DNA of 64,000 nt from Beverwykella pulmonaria (GCA_001599595.1 BCHH01000021.1:1-64000); one strand, 5' to 3'; shown: positions 33,296 to 43,699, counted from the stretch's first letter. Notes: generated by a model from the letters alone, not told the origin. Numbers and translations: made by a program.

Positions 33296-33703
33296 TGTAA
33301 GCCCAGGATACCACCACCAATCATGTGGACATGCCACTGACTAATCAGTCCGCCATATATACCAGTTATACATATCACACATACAAAACACATCTTTATA
33401 CTCTTACCTACACCTTGCTTTATATTTTTGTATCTCGATACATAGGCACTGTTGGGAGTATATAGAACGTGATGATCACGTGGTGATGTCGTGATCACGT
33501 GGCGATCACATGAGACACTAGCGATGCTTGGCAGCAAAGGGATGATACCGGTACAACCTCCTGAGCCTCACCTCAGATAGACACATACATGAATTTACCA
33601 CGTTTGAGAACCCACCCATTGCTATTGCAATAGCCATGTGAGACCAACAGGCACCCTGGATATATCCTGGTAGAGAACAATAGTATGTTGTCCTGGGCTT
33701 ACA
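33296..33703 (-). mobile_element. Family-C LTR (diverged copy) containing a nested solo LTR
   Basis: The ends form an exact inverted pair, TGTAAGCCCAGGA at 33,296-33,308 and TCCTGGGCTTACA at 33,691-33,703. The left half shows the family-C core (GCCACTGACTAATCAGTCCG). After removing the family-D LTR at 33,450-33,649 and one GGCAC copy, about 203 bp remain, longer than other family-C copies. The orientation is uncertain. The flanks (TACTG and TCTTC) do not match, which suggests a recombination or deletion after insertion. Confidence 0.7.
33450..33649 (+). mobile_element. Solo LTR, family D (copy D1), TSD GGCAC
   Basis: 200 bp, TGTTGG...CCAACA, with exact GGCAC repeats at 33,445-33,449 and 33,650-33,654. 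It contains two CACGTG motifs and the 14-bp palindrome GCTATTGCAATAGC near the 3' end. It is inserted into a family-C LTR. Confidence 0.9.
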
Positions 33704-35118
33704 TCTTCTTTATATTCTATTAGTGCAGTTTTCAGCCAACGCTTCGGAATAAAACATTCAGGCTCCACGAAGTTGTCCGAGGAACAGCCTGCCACATATT
33801 GATGTATCCCAACAGAACACTGTCCACTATTATCAGTAAAGATATTTGTGGAAACTCTTATTTGAGGTCTCGCATTTTTTGGAACGATGTGTCCGTCAAT
33901 CTGCGTGAGAACGTTCTTTCTGAGAGTAAATTTACCTGGCGCCGGTACATAGATCTAGAATACCTCCTCGAAAACCGCGTTGAGATATGTCAGGCCATGT
34001 GATGTGCTCGACCTGATTGTTCTCTCAGACTGGAAGGCACTGTGCACCTCCTATTTCGCTTTTTGAAGACTATGCGGATTCTTGAGAATGTAGTAACCAG
34101 CCGTGCCCATCGAAGCTGCTGTGACCTCTCCCCCATCGTTTACGAGTACAGTCGTTGATCCAAAAAAATTCGCATTACTCATTCCTTTCTCATCGCTGTG
34201 TGGCAGAATGTATGCTATGAAATCCTTCTTATCTGTCTTCGTATTGATAGCCCATTTCCCGTGATTTCTTTACCGCGGGTATCTTCATCATAGATTTGAA
34301 AAACGGACTGAAGAAGTATACATCATCGGAATTACAATGAACATTCAACACGCATTTAAAAGGCCTTCAATATATGGATCTGGCGTCCCATGCTCCAGTG
34401 CCCCAAGAGGATCTCCGGTCGATAGATAGGTGACGACATTGAAAGGCAAGGTACTTGAAACATTTATTGAGATCGGCCTTGCTGATCTTGTTTTGGTCTG
34501 CTTTGCTCTTGAACTTGGCTAATAAACCGCTTCATGTGAGATTCGATGAGCGGAAGCTGCTCCCGAAGGGCTGTTTCTGAAAAGGCATGAGATATTGTTT
34601 TCCTCATTCTAGAATAGTCAGCATATTTTGAAACTTTCATTTATCTATACATAATATACGGAGATCATTTGGAATATCCGGGGCGCGTTTGTAGTCTTTA
34701 GAGCTCTGTCTTCTGTTCTGCCGGAAGCCGTATATATCTATGTAATGTTAGATACATCAATCTGGGCTGAATATAGGCGTACCCGTCTTTCTAGACTTGC
34801 ACATTTGAAAATGAGAGTGCATCTGGTGCTGTGTGAACCAGGCTTCCATACGTTCTGTGCAACATATGTGTATTCCGGATCGTGCCACCTCTCTAAACTT
34901 CGATCACGCTGGGGAAACTGAACGTGCATCTGAGAGGCGGACCTAGGAACCTGGTAAGTGAATGTAGAGTGAAGTTGTAATTTGCTTTACTAAGAGTGTA
35001 CATCGCCCACTACGTTTTTTAGAGGTTACGCTGGACATTACTAGAGCCAACTTACTAGTAATCCCGAGAGAACAATCAGATGGACAGCATAGCTTATAAG
35101 GGTAATCTCAGCCCCCAT
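33704..35118 (-). pseudogene. Cytochrome P450 pseudogene, truncated before the heme loop
   Basis: The minus-strand reading begins at the ATG at 35,118 with a membrane anchor (ISYAVHLIVLSGLLVSW), a relic intron (GTAAGT donor) and HSLTRFLGPPLRC. It continues TYGSLVHTAPDALSFSN, then after frameshifts RKTISHAFSETALREQLPLI, DPLGALEHGTPDPYIEGLL, TAGYYILKNPHSLQKAK, NAVFEEVF and FIPKRWLKTALIE. This is the order of a microsomal class fungal P450 (proline hinge, B-C region, I to K helices, PERW). The heme-binding Cys loop should follow but the sequence stops at the LTR at 33,703. Several TAG codons replace Trp. It is not functional. Confidence 0.82.
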
Positions 35119-35347
35119 ATTCGGATATTAAGACACGGAAAATAATAAAAGCAGAAAGACTTGCGAAACTGCCCCATATGTCATAAAGTAAACCATACCG
35201 CAAATCTTCTTACCAGTTATGACGAGCACTACATTGATTAGCTACCGAAGATTGACATTAAAACTTTAAGACATGATCATCTGCGTCGCTAGATATATCT
35301 TTCTTTATCTTTTCTTTTACTTGGCAGGGTGAGTTTGTGAGGGAAAC

Positions 35348-35606
35348 TGTTGGAATATATATAGAACGTGGGAATCACGTGTTGATGTGTAGATCACGTG
35401 TAGATCACGTGGGATGTATGGATCACGTGTGGAGGTACCAATCACGTGTGGACACGTGGGGCACTAGCCATACTCGGCTAGTGCACGCGACGGTGAGGTG
35501 GATGGTATTCCCTCTGCTGCACCGCTTCAAGATAGACAGACACAACGATTTATTTACCCCCTTTGAGAACACCCATTGCTATTGCAATAGCCCTGTGAAA
35601 CCAACA
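35348..35606 (+). mobile_element. Solo LTR, family D (copy D2), TSD GAAAC
   Basis: 259 bp, TGTTGGAATATATA...AAACCAACA, with exact GAAAC repeats at 35,343-35,347 and 35,607-35,611. Six CACGTG motifs are clustered in the first third, more than in the 200- and 177-bp copies. It shares the GCTATTGCAATAGC palindrome. Confidence 0.92.
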
Positions 35607-35611
35607 GAAAC

Positions 35612-36146
35612 AAAGTTTTGAAATTTTATGTATAGTTTTGCCCAGTTTTCGTCGAGCGAATAACTCTGTTAGATTGAAGATATGCTAATACGGCGAACCT
35701 GTCAAAGGATGGAGGGACAAAATTAAATCTTCCTCGTACACGAAATACTGTTACCATTAACCCTTTCTCTAATTACAACAATTAAACAAACGTACAAAGT
35801 TATTCGATAGCCAGACATCGATGGGAAAGTTGAATCAGTTAACAGGCATGGCGGTATTTGATTCTGGTGCGAGCAAGCGAATTCATCCTCAACAGCTTCG
35901 CTAGACTCTGCCAAAGTGTGCAGCAAGGTGAAGTGCCACCACAACAGGGTAGCCTGACTAATAAGTCGAATTTGACCAATAGGTTCAATTCTGAATCTTC
36001 GGCTGAACTCTTAGGCCGAAGAGTGCCGATGTTTTGCCCCCATGCTCTTTCCCTTCGTACTACGCGTTCCTCAACCGCACATAACTGGTGTCATTCAAGC
36101 GACCCTAGAGCGACTTCGTGTGCGTTTTCTACCACGCGTTTCCACC
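35612..36146. other. Upstream region of the FunK1 gene
   Basis: No gene was recognised. A plus-strand frame is open from 35,858 but shows no motif. It lies between a solo LTR and the kinase gene and would hold the kinase promoter. Confidence 0.4.
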
Positions 36147-38683
36147 ATGGCGACTCAGTCCCGATCACAGATAATCCAGTCGAAACCGATAGGCGAAGAA
36201 CTGGACAATTTTCGCAACGCTTTCAATTCATTATGTGAGGTTATAGGCATTCCTAGGTCATCGCAAGTGTTGGATCATGTAAGCTGGAGGGCGGAGGAAA
36301 GAGGTGTCAAGATGTGTCTTGTATGTGATGTATGTACAGCTGATATATATATATATGACGGACTGATTAGTCAGTGGCATGTCCACGTGACATTATGGTT
36401 TCCTCGGCTTACAGATCAGGTAGGAAATAAAGGTAATACGGACTGGCCATACTGTTGTGCGCTTCTAACACGTACATAGAAACCCAGTTTTTAATGGTGA
36501 CTCTTGTCTCCGCTATTCAAACCCTTCCTGCTTCTCAATTTCTACATTCCAAAAATGGGAGCAAGAATCTCTTCCATGACCTCTTGAGATTTGACTCAGC
36601 GGTCACCTCTGGCGACTTCGATATTGAACGGACCAGGCCTCTTTTGGATGCGGTTCTTAATAGTGAGCCCGATGAAGTCATTTGGGCCAGGGTCTACGAC
36701 GCCGTCACGGAATCGACCCCTTCACTGCGTCCCACCTCATCCACCCAACAGATGTCATGGTTGCGTAACACGAGCAGCTTCGCGAACTCCACCGAACACC
36801 GCAAGTACGTAGACGGCGTGCTGAAGGAAGAATTGGGACACCTGCACGTCGGGGTTCCTGGTTTCTTCGAAGCCTACTTCGGAGGTGTCACAGGTCTCCA
36901 GCCAGCAGCGCAGGCCGTGTTTGACAAGTGCAAAGAAGGGGATAGTGCGCTCTATCGGGAGGAGAGCGGCTGGCAGGGCTGGCCCGAAAACGCGACGGAA
37001 CAGGATGTCTTTAACTGGTTTGCGCGGCTTACCAGCCAGCTCTTGGACTTCGCAGAAGAGCATCAGCCCGCCTCCAGGCCTCGACGGCGGCCGTTGGCAC
37101 AACCCCATCGGCTCATACAAGAGTCCACCGCCGACCGCAAGTTGGATGTCGGCTTCGTGGACGACCCGAGCGCTGGCATTGACTCCAAGTGCCGCTGGTC
37201 GCAGATTCTCGTGCCAGGAGAGCTTAAGTGCAACCCTTCGGCCGACATATGCTCTAAAGCATGGCTCGACCTAGGGCGATATGCGAGGGAGGTGCTCGCC
37301 GGCCAGGACAGCCGCCGCTTCGTCCTCGGCTTTACGCTGTGTGGATCGGGCCTGCGGCTGTGGGAATTCGACCGGCTGGGAGGAATGGCGTCCCCGCGAT
37401 TTGATATCAACAAAGATGGGCTGCAGTTCGTGTCCGCCGTGCTTGGGTTCCTGTGGCTGAACGAAGAGCAGCTTGGATTCGACCCCACCATCATCACAGC
37501 CGGGGACAAGCGGTACATTGAGATCGAACGGGATAACCGCACAGAGCGGCTCATCATTAACAAGGTCGTGAAGCGTGTGCCTTGTATTGCCGGTCGGGCG
37601 ACAACCTGTTGGAAAGTCCATCGAGAGGGGGACGAATTGCGAACACCCCTTGTCGTCAAAGACTCATGGCAGTATCTAGAGCGCGAGGAGGAGGGTGAGT
37701 TACTGCGCGAGGCGACCGATAAGGATGTAGTCAATGTTGCGAGATACTATCACCATGAGACAGTTCGTGTGGGTGGGCAGGATGACGACATCTGTGGAAA
37801 CATTCGAAAAGGCCTCGACATAACGAACGCGACAAACCACAAGCCGGAAAGCTCGACGCCACCTCTAAGGACGGCTGGCCGCATCTCGTGGAAAGGCCGA
37901 AGCATCACTGGGCGGAAGCGGTCCTTCAGCTGCATGGACGCGCCGTTAGCGCCCAGAAAGCGAACCTGTTCGAGCTCCCTGAAAAAGGGGGAGAGACCGA
38001 TCGCGAATCGAGTGCATCGTCGCGTCATTGTCCGTGACTATGGGAAGGCTATCTACAACGCGACCTCCCGGACTAGCCTTCTTGCTGCGTTGGAAGGCTG
38101 CATTGACGGGTACGAGTCGCTACACACACAGGCTGGTATGCTACAACGTGATATCTCACCAAATAACCTTATGGTGAATGAGGAGGGTGATAATCCCTCC
38201 TTGCGCGCGTTCTTAATCGACCTCGACCTTGCGATCAAGGAGCAGCGTGAGAAATCTTCAGGACCACGGGCCAAGACCGGCACACAAGCGTTCATGGCAA
38301 TTGGGTTGCTTCTGGATGACGAGAAACATTCGTTCATGCACGATCTTGAGTCATTCTTCTGGGTGCTCTTTTGGATATGCATTCACTATGACGGGCCGGG
38401 TAAAGACATTGGCCCAACGGAGTTTGAGTGTTGGAACTACGAGAGTGATTGGAAGCTGGCTGAGCTCAAGAAAGGCTTAATCTCTGATGAGAGAGATTTT
38501 CTGAACACTGCGGAGATGGAATTTACCCCATATTACAAGCAGCTTGTCCCTTATATCAACAGAATACGGAGGAAGGTATTTCCAGATGGTGTGAGATGGA
38601 GGAATGAAAATCCAAAGCTGTATTTTGAGTTGAAAGAGATACTCCAAGCAGCACGGGATGACTTGAAGGAATCGGAGGGGTAA
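36147..38683 (+). CDS. FunK1-type fungal protein kinase with solo LTR in exon 1
   Basis: The model is join(36147..36419, 36488..38683). The 68-bp intron has a GTAGGA donor, a CTAAC branch site and an ACCCAG acceptor. Exon 1 starts MATQSRSQIIQ and contains the solo LTR 36,278-36,413. LTR plus one target copy add 141 bp (47 codons) with no stop, giving 822 residues instead of 775. Exon 2 has the FunK1 hallmarks: VSAIQTLPASQFLH, RNTSSFANSTEHRKYVD, DVGFVDD, WSQILVPGELKCNPSAD, RFVLGFTLCGSGLRLWEFDR, GRATTCWKVHRE, NVARYYHHETV. The kinase core has RDYGKAIY, QRDISPNNLMV, LIDLDLA and DLESFFWVLFWICIHYDG. The usual catalytic HRD is QRD and DFG is DLD. FunK1 kinases are multicopy in ascomycetes, and their substrates are mostly unknown. 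C-terminal length is complete. Confidence 0.85.
36278..36413 (-). mobile_element. Solo LTR, family C (copy C2), in FunK1 exon 1, TSD GATCA
   Basis: 136 bp, TGTAAGC...GGCTTACA, in reverse orientation to copy C1, with exact GATCA repeats at 36,273-36,277 and 36,414-36,418. Its first bases GTAAGC resemble a splice donor, and its last bases plus the first target base make CTTACAG, resembling an acceptor. Read through, it encodes 45 codons without a stop in the exon frame. Confidence 0.92.
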
Positions 38684-39054
38684 CGAGATATACCATAATT
38701 GTCGGACTATGTACATGTATATATATATATCAAGTAGGTGGAATCATAGCTTACCTGCTACCGGGATACATCCGGTACACCTACGTGTCGAGACACGATA
38801 TAGACAATATCATCTTATTCTATCTTCAATTCAACCATAAACCATGCTGAAGAAACTGGAAGCAGAAAATAGGATAGGCAAGAACGCGCGCCGACGCGTC
38901 CGAACACTTAACACTTGACATATTCCTATCAGCTTCTAAATTTCCCCAGGCCATCATGGGCTAATCCTTACATGTTTCACATAAGCTCTGAAGATTTCTA
39001 TTTTACCAACAGGTAAGGCATAACAGAATTGCATTAAGGTCACTGCTATCACCT
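38684..39054. other. FunK1 3' flank, no gene recognised
   Basis: AT-rich, with TATATATATA shortly after the stop. No coding signal. Confidence 0.4.
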
Positions 39055-39330
39055 TCCTGATCAGAATCGAATCGATCGTAGATACACGAGGTGCAAATAA
39101 TGAAATAGGTTGGCTCTATTTTATAATAAATTAAGATGGGGAGAGAAGAGGTTCTCAGGGGTAACGATCCTATATCAACGGGAGTAACGCTGTGTCTGTC
39201 ATGAATGGCATACGCGTTGCGCACTCAAGTGACTTGCAGCGAACCTAGTGAGCAGCGCCGGCACACTGCCTTGTCACGTATGTCACGTGTTCTACCATAT
39301 GTCCTATTCTAGCTAGCTCACCCTTCATGG
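39055..39330. repeat. Diverged LTR fragment related to element B
   Basis: From about 39,060 the sequence parallels the element-B LTR (ATCGTAGATAC..., TAGGTTGGCTCTATTT, GAGAAGAGGTTCTCAGGG, CCTATAT). Similarity fades after about 39,180. It contains one CACGTG, which the B LTR lacks. The ends and any target duplication are not clear. Confidence 0.6.
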
Positions 39331-39744
39331 GTATATATAGTCGTCGTGCGAGCAGTCAGTTCTTCACGGCTTTCTCACTCTTTATACACATTTTCCATCA
39401 GACAGTTGACTTCCGCCTTCTACTCGTGACATGCCTCACTCACTTGTGGAGTACGTCAGTACCTTTTTAAGCCATTTTAGTCAACACCTAATTACCTCTA
39501 AAAATAATCTACTTGTAGCTCTTACTACTAGCTGCCCGTTACAACGCAACTATTTTGCTAAACTACAAGTGTTTCGCCGTTCTTACACTGTTTCAACTTC
39601 TGAGAGCCTAATATTGCTGTCCGTCATGTTTACATCGTGCTTCCTATTACGCTTCTCCAATCTGTACTCCGTTTTCAACTCTATATAGTTTAATGTGGTT
39701 TTCTCCAAAGATGGCAAGGAAACAAATGGGTGCAAATGCAATCG
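39331..39744. other. AT-rich stretch, no gene recognised
   Basis: A short plus-strand frame (39,431-39,688) has biased, CTA/TAG-rich composition typical of the decayed repeats in this window and no recognisable motif. Confidence 0.35.
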
Positions 39745-41413
39745 CTACGTTCCATACCATCCAACACCTGGTCCCGTAGACGAGGCGGTAAATTTTGCGA
39801 TCAGCCTGCCCCAAGCTCCAACAGATTCGTACGCGCCCCCTCCAGACAAGGCCTTTCGAAGATGAACACCTTCAATGTGGGACGAGTACCTATCGAACTG
39901 ATTGTTGAAAATGGGGCCTGGAATGGTGATTCCGAAAACGAGACCAAGACTGCGGAGAAAAGAAAATGCCCCAATGGCAATTGCTGCGTCAGACTCAGGA
40001 AGGGAAGCTAGAATCGCTGGGAGTATTTGTGGGAACAGCAACACAAGCCCGATTCCCTTGACGGGTTGGAAGCTTGTCCATATTGCTTTGTTGGTGTCTC
40101 TCATCAATAGTGTGTTGATTCCCAGACCAAGGGCGCAGAGCGCGAAGCCAGTGAAGTGGAGAGGGATATAGTGCCCAAACCGTGTGATAACGATGCCTGC
40201 GACTATTGAAACAGGAATGAGGAATGCAACGAAAGGGAGGATGCTGATTCTAGCTTGCTCGGTTGCTGCCCCATGTAGACTCTGAAGGTAGACTAACCAG
40301 AAATACGCCATCCGTACCATTAACAGAGACGGTATGAAGGAAATAAAAAATCCGACCGTCGAGTTTCTGTTTCTAACTGGATGAGTCGGTACGAATGGCT
40401 CTTTCCAGTACTTTGAGCTTTCGAAAATGAAGAAGCATATCCATCCAACACCACCAATGATAAGGAGGATTACGCGCCAAGAAGACCACACAAAGGCAGA
40501 TGAACACCCACCTGAAATGAGACCAAAAAGAAACGCAGACGTGGACACGATGAAAAGAATGCTTCCACCCAGTCCACGGGCATAAGGGCATGCCCCAATG
40601 TCCGCTCGCAAGTGAGATTGAGACGAAGAAAGAGAACCATGACGATGAGAACTGTTGGAATATATATCGAACGTGGTGATCACGTGTTTATCACATGAGA
40701 CACTAGCGACGCTTGGCGGCAAAGGGATGATACAACCTCCTGAGCCTCACCTCAGATAGACACATACACGAATCAATACTTTGCTTAGAACCCACCCATT
40801 GCTATTGCAATAGCCCTGTGAAACCAACAAGAACCACTCCCGCAACGGGAAGATTTATAGTTCGCTGAGCTATAGCGCCCCCAATAGGAGGACCTATAAT
40901 AGTTCCAAGCACCCCCACAGAGGGAACAAAGCCGAAATATTTACTCCTCTATCGCAAAGGAACCAAGTCGCATATAATCAAATCGCTGAGGAGATTTAGT
41001 CCTCCGGACACAGCTCCTTGAATGGCTCAGCCAGCGATGAATGCGGCGATATTGTTGGCACCTCCCGCGATTCCGCTGCCCAGAGCAGATAGGGCGACGG
41101 AGACGATCATGGGTGTCCGGTGCCCGAAAATATTGCAGAGTTTGGCAAGAGGCGGTTATACGACTATCCGAACCACGACAAAGCAGTTCGACATCCAAAT
41201 ATAGTCTGGTGTGTGGAGATTGTTTGCGATTTTTGGGAGGGTGATGGCAATACTGGTCACGTCGAGCTTGATAAGCAAAACAAGGCAAAGGGACAGAAGA
41301 GTTATTTTAAACGCCCATGATCTATGTTATGCGCCTGTAGAGATTTCGGTGGAGGTGGAAGCCTGGGCGGGTGCTGCAATGTCCTGATTGCAATTGGAAG
41401 TGGAAGTGGACAT
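39745..41413 (-). pseudogene. MFS multidrug-type transporter pseudogene split by a solo LTR
   Basis: The minus-strand reading starts at the ATG at 41,413 (MSTSTSNCNQD) and gives the first transmembrane helices of a DHA2/14-TM efflux transporter. Blocks include RSWAFKITLLSLCLVLL, ITLPKIANNLHTPDYIWM, RTPMIVSVALSALGSG and GTIIGPPIGGAIAQ. It is broken by TAA, TAA, TGA and TAG codons that each fit a C-to-T change at Gln or Arg codons. At 40,653-40,829 a family-D LTR interrupts PVAGVVL. Beyond it, after a frameshift, the frame 39,745-40,600 continues with GGSILFIVSTSAFLFGLISGG to FGITIPGPIFNNQF. The last helix and tail are missing. It is dead by several independent lesions. Confidence 0.85.
40653..40829 (+). 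mobile_element. Solo LTR, family D (copy D3), TSD AGAAC, inside the MFS gene
   Basis: 177 bp, TGTTGGAATATATA...AAACCAACA, with exact AGAAC repeats at 40,648-40,652 and 40,830-40,834. One CACGTG. The shortest of the three family-D copies. Confidence 0.92.
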
Positions 41414-42600
41414 TGGAGCTGTGAAAGAGTGCAAAGATAAAAACAGGTGCTGATAAGGAAATAAGGTTGAGGGTGATTGAATGTTTGTTGTTACCTGCAA
41501 AAGTGTGCGAGGGCGATAATATATGGCTTTCCAAAAAGTAAGTATTGCCCTATCAAAATACCCAAAGAACTGGCTGTATATATTTCTGAGGTGTCTGTCA
41601 ATTTAGCCTCGGATGACGATGTGAAGTGGCTCTCACCTAGTCATCAGAGCATATTTCAAACCAGAGAGCATCTTCCTTTGATAGAAGCATTTGCCTCTCC
41701 GCAAGTTATCGCACTTCTGAAAAGGCCTGTTTCGAACATGCCGAGTATCTACTACGGCTATCTATGATAAGTCTCAATCTGTGTATGAATCATTCTTGCC
41801 TGCTCTCCTAATTTTGAATGACAATTTTCTCGTATGCCTGAAAGACGTATATTCAGAAGACTTAGGGTTTATACCCGGGTTTCCCCAAGATTGTATCCGT
41901 AGCCTCTGATAGCTAATTAAGCCCTAACCACAAATTACTAATAGCCTCTTGTGACACAGAATTTACACTGCGTAATACGGCCAGGGGGGAAGAACATAAC
42001 AAGATTCCTACAGCAAGCGTTCTCCTCACCAGTAAAGCAACTACATACAGCACTAAGACAGGGTAACTTAACTACAAGCGCATAGCAACCTGTCTAGCAT
42101 TCTATTAAGTAAGCCTCAAACAAGAGATATATACACTAACACACAGTGTAGGCAGAAATATACCCCGTAGTTTCCCCACAATAGCTCCCAAAGAGCAAGC
42201 CTACACTATCGCACCTCTGTGCAATACACAACAAGAATGGGATAGAACATGGATGGAGGATGAGTACCATTGGAAAGCGCAGAGGCGACACGCTAAGGAT
42301 CCCATCCTAGTGTATTATAACGACATACGCAAAATAGCTAATTAAGTGCTTACTGATAGGACCCGGTCACCATGGATGGATTCACAGCGCTCACGTTTCG
42401 TAAATCTTATGTGTACATGCTGGGATGCTGTGATGCTGTTACTTCCTAAGCAGAAGCGCGACGTAGATTCTGGATACAATTTACTACAATCTTAATCAGC
42501 CATGCAATTAGCACCCTTGTTAGTATGCATTGTAAGTAGTTGCAGCGCTTAGCAGTGCACAGCAGTTAACTAACGTAACAATCAGGACAACCTATGCTAA
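41414..42600. other. Accessory stretch without recognised gene
   Basis: A frame at 41,477-41,767 has no motif. From about 41,900 the sequence becomes CTA/TAG-rich, like the decayed repeats. The string TAGCTAATTAAG occurs at both about 41,910 and 42,335 and might mark ends of a small element. Confidence 0.35.
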
Positions 42601-42891
42601 GTTTGAACTGCTGAAGGCACTATACTAGAATTTGTGGTAGAGCCTGTAGTACTACTAGAGAATATCTATACTATATGTAGTGCTAAGGATAGTCACCTTC
42701 TGTGGTATCTACCTACTGCAGACTAGAAGACTACTTCAACCAAGACATGGATAGAATTTAAGACATTAGTACAGACCTAACTACCAGGGCAGACATATGT
42801 AAAGGTAATTGTACTTGAGCAAGAAGATTACAAGGATGAGGAATTTGACTGGGATGCATGCCTGGCTAGTTGTATTGGCACTGTAGCTTAG
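42601..42891 (+). pseudogene. Decayed coding remnant of unknown family
   Basis: The plus-strand frame reads EFVVEPVVLLENIYT, SAKDSHLLWYLPTAD, then TAG, TWIEFKTLVQT, TAG, LPGQTYVKVIVLEQEDY and DEEFDWDACL before a terminal stop. Two internal TAG codons at likely Trp or Gln positions and coherent amino-acid composition suggest a RIP-like mutated gene tail. I do not recognise the family. Confidence 0.45.
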
Positions 42892-43027
42892 ATTTCTCTT
42901 TTCTCTATATTAGCTTCATATTGATAGCATACTGCGAGATGATAATACTTTTGTTGCATATAACGTACGGTTTCTAATTTGTGATCTAAGCTACGTCTGT
43001 ATCACTAAGGGTTGTGGCAACTGCACT

Positions 43028-43699
43028 TTGAATGGCAGGTCGCGCGACTCTGGCGACCGTTGCGACCGGCGCAACTCTGGCGACCAATGCCACCGCAGGA
43101 CATCCAAGTCGTCAACACCGCCAGATCATCATCGCTCGTGGTCGAGTTCGAATAGGGACAACCTTCCACTGAACGCCTATTATCATACCCCCGACTCTAC
43201 ACCTCCCCTTACCCCTACAATCCCCACATACACCCTCTCCATCATCCTCGCCCACGTACTCGTCAGCTACCCCTTCTAGTTCCTCCTCTCGCTCCTCATT
43301 ATCCCCACTATCCTCTCCGCTTCTAGCTTTTTCTATATGACCCTCCGCAACCCCAATCCTGGGCCTACCTTGGACTGCCTCTGGCGCACTCCTTCTACGA
43401 AACAGCTCTTCGTCGAACTCGCTATTGAATTCCCACAATGCCTATTCCTCGGTCTCTGCTTGGTCACCATATTGGGAGGGATGTTGGCTTTGGGTGTGGA
43501 CTGGACGCTGTTTTGTGTTGCATCATGGTTTGGGGAAAGGGCACTGGGCGCGATTTTGCTGGGACTTGGAATATTGGGAGTTGTTGGGACTGTGAGGCGT
43601 GATCGTAGGCGGAGCCTGTGGAGAACGAAGGGCTGCTTGTGTATGAGGATAATTCTGGGCCAGGGGAATTTGAGATGGTGGAACCAAAGGAAAGAGTGA
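43028..43699 (+). pseudogene. Putative small membrane protein interrupted by one TAG
   Basis: One frame runs from about 43,028 to the stop at 43,699 with a single TAG at 43,277-43,279. Around it lie hydrophobic segments (YTLSIILAHVLVSYPF before; FLLSLLIIPTILSASSFFY, CLFLGLCLVTILGGMLALGV and ALGAILLGLGILGVVGTV after). A four-helix membrane protein of about 200 residues is plausible. No ATG opens the frame, so the true start may lie in another exon. The TAG could be a TGG-to-TAG change, or the two halves could be separate exons. I do not recognise the family. Confidence 0.45.

Noticed and set aside
33296..33703. MITE with 13-bp terminal inverted repeats
   Set aside because: The ends match the TG...CA termini of the family-C LTR, other copies of which have 5-bp target duplications typical of LTR elements.
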